From assembly GCA_030765065.1 (NCBI GenBank), contig CM060985.1, forward strand, positions 178,996,096 through 179,060,095: DNA of 64,000 nucleotides, written 5' to 3'. Positions 58,711-64,000 of this stretch are shown piece after piece. Within the stretch, counting starts at the first letter, position 1. Every line of letters starts with the position of its first letter. Made by a program: the position numbers and the translations under genes. Source of the stretch: Deroplatys truncata (lineage: Eukaryota; Arthropoda; Insecta; Mantodea; Mantidae). The notes below the pieces were generated by a model. That model saw only the letters and a list, made by a program, of their open reading frames with translations, was not told the origin of the DNA and searched no databases.

Positions 58711-59432
58711 TTAGGGTGCGGCAACACTTCTGCACCCTGATGTATGTGTATTTATTTTGTCAATTTTCTTTAGTTGGTTGGGGTTAATTTTGAGAGCAAT
58801 CATCTCTTGGATTGGATTATAATCGAGGTCAGCTTTTGCTGCTGTTGGTGTTTCTCCTCGGTTATCCGAAGTGCCCGCATGCCATGCGGGGAACCCGATG
58901 ACACCGAAGACGGCAAGTTCTAGGTTTGTAATCCCCAAGAGATCGGACCAGGATGCTCTGATGATTTGGTAAACTTGCGTAGAATTTTGTAGCCCGGCGC
59001 CTAATTTCATCTTCCACATAGGGAAGAGATGAGACCCGTGCAGTAGTATCACGGGGAAGGAGCAGCCAACAGAGTAGATGGACCGGACCTATTCTGCGCC
59101 CGTTGTAGACATAGCAGCCAGCTGTCTGCGGCCATACCCCAGACCTTGCAGGCATACAGCATAAGGGGGACTATCAGTGCTCGAAAAAGGTGTAGCTTTA
59201 AGCGAACAGGCATCCCAAATCTCAGCATCGGGTACAAGGAGGCAATTGCCCCCTGCGCCCGGGCCGAAATATCATGGATGTGCTCGCGAAAAGTTAGACC
59301 TTTGTCCAACTTCACCCCCAGGTATGTAATAGAATTTTCACTGAAAGCAGAGGCTTTAACGGATATAGGGTATACAACCAGCGGGTTATCTCTCATACTG
59401 CGATCTAGGAGAGGTGTATTGCGGCTAACATC
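58711..59432 (-). mobile_element. Jockey-type LINE, 3' fragment of the reverse transcriptase ORF
   Basis: Minus-strand coding remains show the end of a non-LTR reverse transcriptase: SITYLGVKLDKGLTFREHI, then FRALIVPLMLYACKVWGMAA, then LCLQRAQNR. These are the thumb-region signatures of jockey-clade elements. A frameshift near 59060 moves the rest into other frames (DEIRRRATKFYASLPNH, then IVRSLGDY-like residues), ending with GCRSVAAP at about 58711. The 5' part of the element is absent. Confidence 0.75.
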
Positions 59433-59990
59433 CCAGGAGGAACCGAGCGGGATGAACCAGGCGGCTGCATCTGTGACCCACATTCGGGAGCTCCCGGGAT
59501 CAATCTCCGGCGACCACACACTCTGGCCCATGGGTTCTTCGTGGTTTCCCCGGGTCGCTAGGTGAATGTTGGGGTGGTTCATCTTCTACCACGACTCCTC
59601 TTCCTCTCATTCCCTGTACCCATCACCTTCCTTGTCACCTGTTTCGGGTTTATAGGACCAGACGTTGGTGTTCGGCGGGTTACGGATGGGCGGTGGTTTG
59701 TGTTGTGTAAGGTTTCTTCCCTGGCGTCGCCGCGGTACTCCTCAATTAGGTGTTTCCTCAGTGTGGGGCTCCGCTCCGGGGAACCTTGAAGTTTGGTGCC
59801 TTGTGGACAGCGACCGTTCGGCGTCGGATGCCTTCTATCTTGAAATCCGCCCGTGCTTGCGCTTGTCGACATCCAGATCATTAGACCTCTCCCCTCATCC
59901 TTCCCTCCCAGGGGTGGCCTCGGAAGTAAAAATGGGCCGACTGACCTACTTCTGGGTGCTCTACCCCAGTTCCGGGGCCCCTCTGTGATA
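59433..59990 (+). repeat. SINE family S2 copy
   Basis: It begins ggaaccgagcgggatgaaccaggcggc, has a degraded B-box (ccgggatcaatctccgg) and the family core cacactctggcccatgggttcttcgtggtttcccc. A longer tail runs to about 59990. It adjoins the 5' end of the LINE fragment. Confidence 0.5.
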
Positions 59991-60707
59991 CGTACTTTTA
60001 CCTTTTACCTCCAGGAGGAAGACATCAACTGAAGGGACCGAAGGAGGCTTCAGGCCATAGAGAAGCGCGAGAGTACCTAACAGTTTGTTTCTTGAAGACA
60101 GTCCCACTGCCAGAACTATCCAGAGAGCAGTAATGTGTGCGTAGAGTATACAACACAGGGGCACACCTCGCGCACTGCGATATACCAGAGAACCTTTGTG
60201 ACTACCACCGCCTAGGAGGAAGAAATCAAATGAAGAGACCGCATAAGGCTTCAGGACTCACGTAAGAAAGTTTTCTGTATTTCATTGGTTCCGATGGTGT
60301 AATCAACTTCATTAGCAGAGCATGCTAAATGATTGTCCAATGAGAGAAAATTGCTGACATTAGAAATTAGTCAATGATACCTTTTAGTTAACAACTTGGA
60401 AGATTGTCCTTTTTCGATGGTCGTGGACTATGTGCCTTTTCCAATGAGATTAACTTGATGGCCTTGGAGTGGGAAATCTTTATATTCACCAGCTTCACCT
60501 CTATTTCGTTGTATATGTTAAGGGTTTTTGTATTATGCGAAAACTGTGTAGCTTTTGTGTTATTAAATAAATACTAGATCAAAGAGAAGGTACAAAAGTT
60601 TAAAAGTCACCTTCTGTGATTATATAAAAACACTCGAAATATTCTGACCGATGGTTATTCCACCACCAAGAAATTACAGTTATAAGGGGTAATTGGGAGG
60701 TTTCGCC
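59991..60707. other. Intronic stretch with a weak tandem duplication
   Basis: A ~40-bp block (ggaggaag(a/c)...atcaa(c/a)tgaag.gaccg...ggcttcagg) occurs at about 60014 and 60212. The rest shows nothing recognisable. Confidence 0.3.
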
Positions 60708-61566
60708 GTAAAAAATCTGATGTGTTACACTCACATGACTTTTTCTACTCTTGTACACACTATTTTTACCATATTCTCCATATGCTTCATGTTAATCGAG
60801 ATATCCAGACGTTAATCTTATTGCTAATTTTCTTGTAGATGCAAGGGGAATTGGTAGGCTTTAAGCGATAGTAAAATATTTTAAAAGCTGGTTACTATGT
60901 GGAGTATTGCATTTTCTTTGCATTACCAGGACAAAAAATGAATAACGAATTCCCATTTGAGAAAAAGTATACGTATTGGAAAATTTAACACAATAACAAG
61001 CAATATCTCGAAAATGGTACACTCAACAAAAATGTATATGACATAAATTGTGTATTTTAACGCGATCTACATTTTCTGTACAGTAAAATTATGTCTATCT
61101 CTTATGGTTTACCAGTTATGCAAAAGTCGTTCACAATGAAGAATACCTTGGGGACATTCCCAGAAAATTCGATATATACATTTCATTTGTCATGAAAATA
61201 TCTTAAACATATGATATTTTAAATAAAATCGTTAGAGCCATTTTTGAGAAAATTAAAATTTTCGAAAAATCTTCCATGTAAAAGGTAATCTGGGGTGGGG
61301 GTATTTTCTTGAAAACCTTTGTGTCGCATCTCTGGAAGATACTGAACCTAAATACCAAGTTTGGTGTTTATCAGACTGTTCGTTTATGAGTTATGCTGTT
61401 CACAGACAGACAGACACACACACACGGACATGTTTCCAAAACTGTTTTTTTTTTGGATTCAGGGGGCCTCAATACATATATTTCCGGTGAAATATCGGTA
61501 TCGAATTTTTGGGTGGAATACAATACTTCCCCTCCTAACTATACCTACGTAGTAGAGAAAGTAAAA
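60708..61566 (+). repeat. Interspersed repeat family A, complete copy
   Basis: From aaaaaatctgatgtgttacactcacatgac to gtagtagagaaagtaaaaatt, with all blocks present. It ends about 100 bp from exon 1 of the CUB gene. Confidence 0.8.
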
Positions 61567-61668
61567 ATTCTAGATTGTACAATGAGATTAATTAAATCAT
61601 CGAGTTTAAAAAGCAGCCCGTACAACTTTGGTTAGCCCGCTAGTAACAATATAAATTTGTGTTCTTAC

Positions 61669-61852
61669 CCTGTCCCGTTGAAGCGACCAATGTTGATCAG
61701 TCTGTAAATTTGAATCTCCACGCGCTGTCCCGTGTCGGGCTGAAGGAGATACCAACAAAATCCAGGTCCTTGTAGAGACGGAGACTTGATTTGGCCGAAA
61801 CTTTTGCCAGATCGTGCAGAGAGGTATCTGGAGTCAATCGTTACGTTACACA
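61669..61852 (-). CDS. CUB-domain gene, exon 1 of those visible (first half of first CUB)
   Basis: This is the most upstream exon visible of a minus-strand host gene. It is 184 bp, with acceptor gttttgcag and donor acagg|gtaaga, starting and ending with 2 bases of a codon. It encodes [31 protein letters not shown] and [19 protein letters not shown], a CUB first half. Spliced with the six downstream exons it gives about 354 residues: CUB1 (exons 1-3), CUB2 (exons 4-6) and the start of CUB3 (exon 7), with every exon phase matching. CUB domains mediate extracellular protein binding. The order and wording of motifs resemble the SOL-1 (suppressor of lurcher) family of glutamate-receptor auxiliary proteins; that name is from memory and moderately certain. 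Signal peptide, membrane segment and C-terminus lie outside the window. Confidence 0.9.
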
Positions 61853-62744
61853 CTGCAAAACAACAGGAAGAAGCTTTACATTACCTTAAAACACAGACAA
61901 AGTAAACACACTTCAATAATTCTCAATATATATTCCTGAGCTTTCATTATTCCAATATCTTAAGTCATTTATTTCTGAGAATCCTAGTGGATTCTTGCGC
62001 AGGTGAGAGATGTTGCGTAAATACAGAGTGTTCGCTATAATGTGGGGCTGCGCATCTCGTGTATGCGTGCTCCGCACACTCTCTATTACACTGGGGGTTT
62101 TCAGTCCTAAAACTCTCGCGTTACTTACTCACGAGTGATGGTAACATGCAGTATGATTATTAATATTGTTATAAGTAATGTTGGAGGTGGTGTGTCTGCA
62201 TTTCTGGCATCTTCGGATGAAATTTCTGTTCTCACACATACGCTCTTGTGTAATTCTCACAATTTCCGTTGCTATAGTTGTCCTTCAGTTCGTCTATGGC
62301 ATAGGAATTCTTCCTATAAGGTTTATTTTTAGGGTCCCCACAAATAAACGTCACACACAGTAGCGTGAATTTGTTGGTAGGCATTTCAGTGGACTAATAA
62401 CAAGACGAGAAAACTCTTAAGTATATCCCATGCAACACGGATGTCTTGAATAAACTTTCACCTTTGAAATGCACAAACTCTAGTGCTTACAGCACTAACA
62501 CAAGGTAGCAACTGATGCAGTACGGGTATAACAAGGCTGATAAACCTAACTTTGAGCGGGCCTTTCTCCACAATGCGCAGCGGAAAAAAGCTGAGGTGAC
62601 TGCAGTGCAGGTGGAGCATGCATGCACGCAATCTGTGACCCTACCACACAGCGACCTCTCTGTATATCATTGTTGATGTATAGTAGGAGTTAGGCCTCCA
62701 GTAAGTATGTAGGCCATAGTGGGTTCTTCCAATGTGACCGTCGT
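61853..62744. other. Upstream intronic stretch, nothing recognised
   Basis: About 890 bp. No exon with suitable phase, promoter or repeat is recognised. Confidence 0.35.
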
Positions 62745-63015
62745 CCTCTGTCGTCTAGGGGTACCATATTAGCCTGTGGTTCCCAACGTCGCGGGCTCAA
62801 ACCCGGCGGAGGGCGATGGATCTTTTCCAGCGTTATAATCCATGTGGCTTCCTTCGGAAGGGAAGTAAAGTCGGTGGTCCGTGTCGTAGATTTACGGCAC
62901 GTAAAAGCACCTCAAACCTGATAAAGAAGCCTCTGAGTAAGATTTCGGTCTTTCCCGCCCAGTATAGAATGGGACGCTAAGGCCCACAGTAGTTAAAGAC
63001 CGTGCATAAATAAAA
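62745..63015 (+). repeat. tRNA-derived SINE, family S1
   Basis: It opens ccgtcgtcctctgtcgtctaggggtaccatattagcc, has a B-box at gcgggctcaaacccggcgg, then ggcttccttcggaagggaa and gtagatttacggcacgtaaaag. It ends in aataaaactc. It pairs with the copy at 14945-15206 in opposite orientation. Confidence 0.75.
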
Positions 63016-63680
63016 CTCAATTTAAATTTAATTTTTCCTATGTAACTCCTGGGAGGAAAGGGAGACTCGAAGTGCGACATGATTCGGACGACAATGTGAA
63101 CCAGCAAGGACGGGTCAAGTAGTGCTTATCTTGAATACTGAATTAAACAAACTATTGCCAGGCAGCCCAAGAATGAATTTCATGTCCAGTCGTTAAATGG
63201 AATGAGTTTATTTGTATTTAACAAAACTTTGTTCCATATAACTTTAACTCGCATCTCTTAACTGTCACGTGCACCAGTCACCTCTGGTTGGCTGCTGTAG
63301 TGAAATAAGTTGTGCAATACAAACCAGCGCCGTATTTCACATGATCAGGTATTTTAAAGCATTCCAAAGGTATTTTCAAGTTTACTTTTTAATAATGACT
63401 CACATATATTACGTAAGAGAATTAGTGCATCTGGAATGCATGTAAATTCATATCAGCAAATAGACAGGAGGATGTTTCGGTTTAAACCTGCCCCTCAGAA
63501 TGACCAAGGCACATGTATCTATCATGACAGTGTTCTTATCGCGTCTCCTTGCATTGCACAGGGTTAGTTTCTTGTACATCATATTCAGAGGTGAAAGGGG
63601 AAGAAAAGGGAGCGCGAAGGAACACCTCTTAGCGAGGTAAGATATAACAAACAGGGTTTAGATCTAAACTCAGAGGTATT
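63016..63680. other. Intronic or intergenic stretch, nothing recognised
   Basis: About 660 bp with no recognisable gene or repeat. Confidence 0.3.
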
Positions 63681-63684
63681 GTTG

Positions 63685-63850
63685 GCTATCTTTTAAGGAC
63701 CACAACAAACTGTGTAAACATCTACACACAATGGGACCTAAAAGGGACCCTTTATGCAGGAAGTGTGGCGGGAAAAATGAAACCTCCCAACATATTATGA
63801 CCGCGCGCGCAAAGTTACCTACATATTGGTAATGAGAGTGCCTCCCGGCT
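63685..63850 (+). mobile_element. Non-LTR retrotransposon tail fragment
   Basis: The plus-strand frame reads HNKLCKHLHTMGPKRDPLCR and continues KCGGKNETSQHIM. This CxxC...H zinc-knuckle-like ending (LHTMG...CRKCG...ET..HI) is typical of the C-terminus of non-LTR reverse transcriptase ORFs. The rest of the element is not visible upstream. Confidence 0.55.
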
Positions 63851-64000
63851 CGTCTACCTGGGCGCGAGAGGGGTTAATGACCAGTCCCTTCCTAAGAACT
63901 GGGTACGAAACTATAGCCCATTGTGTGCCACCTGCCCGCTCCAGAGGATTCTTTTCAGCCGTTTCGAGTAGGTTCCGCTTCTAGAAAATTCCACTTTACA

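Noticed and set aside
59665-59988. 107-codon frame at 59665-59988 (+)
   Set aside because: It lies in the tail of a SINE with an overlapping open frame on the other strand and no motif.
1-61566. Family A repeats as Helitrons
   Set aside because: No TC...CTRR ends or 3' hairpin is seen, and insertion is at aaaaat rather than between A and T only.

Overview
The window looks like insect (at least arthropod) nuclear DNA. It is AT-rich and dominated by transposons, and it carries one spliced host gene with very long introns. I read seven exons of that gene on the minus strand: 61669-61852, 57365-57508, 53918-54033, 37552-37726, 8588-8716, 3157-3284 and 2213-2399. All have canonical splice sites and every exon-exon phase matches. 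Together they encode about 354 residues of a protein with at least three CUB domains, resembling the suppressor-of-lurcher (SOL-1)-like family. Both ends of the gene lie outside the window. Almost everything else is intron filled with mobile elements.

The most striking object is at 15404-33810, in the 28.8-kb intron between 8716 and 37552. A 1.2-kb Tc1-type transposon with TA flanks is split near the start of its transposase by a 17.2-kb insert (15554-32746). The insert is flanked by a perfect 6-bp duplication (tccgtg), begins AG and ends CT. It is almost one continuous palindrome: arms of about 8.58 and 8.54 kb around a 76-bp spacer. From outside inwards each arm holds a ~65-bp subterminal satellite, a 21-bp minisatellite, a 3' flank with a polyadenylation signal, a broken Polinton-type protein-primed family B DNA polymerase gene (polB), a TATA/initiator promoter with paired upstream repeats, a divergent 112-codon frame, and a regular array of nine tRNA-like B-box motifs. 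The two polB genes diverge from the centre. I see no integrase, capsid, ATPase or protease gene. The 6-bp duplication, AG/CT ends and polymerase type point to a Polinton/Maverick relative with a reduced, palindromic architecture. I treat it as a fossil.

The rest of the window is layered repeats. An ~830-bp family with ends resembling short inverted repeats, flanked by aaaaat, has about 19 copies or pieces. About four ~0.7-1.2-kb LTR fossils of one family occur, plus one or two possible LTRs of other families. There are mariner, Tc1 and DUF4817-type DNA transposon remains, two tRNA-derived SINE families, two LINE fragments, and a broken transposon-associated gene with an HxHxxxFPxNLG...GERFHQD signature at 13603-14130. 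Several insertions are nested, which gives a relative order of events. A heat-shock-like promoter sits at 9386-9452 with no recognised gene. All coordinates, repeat counts and identities were read by eye.
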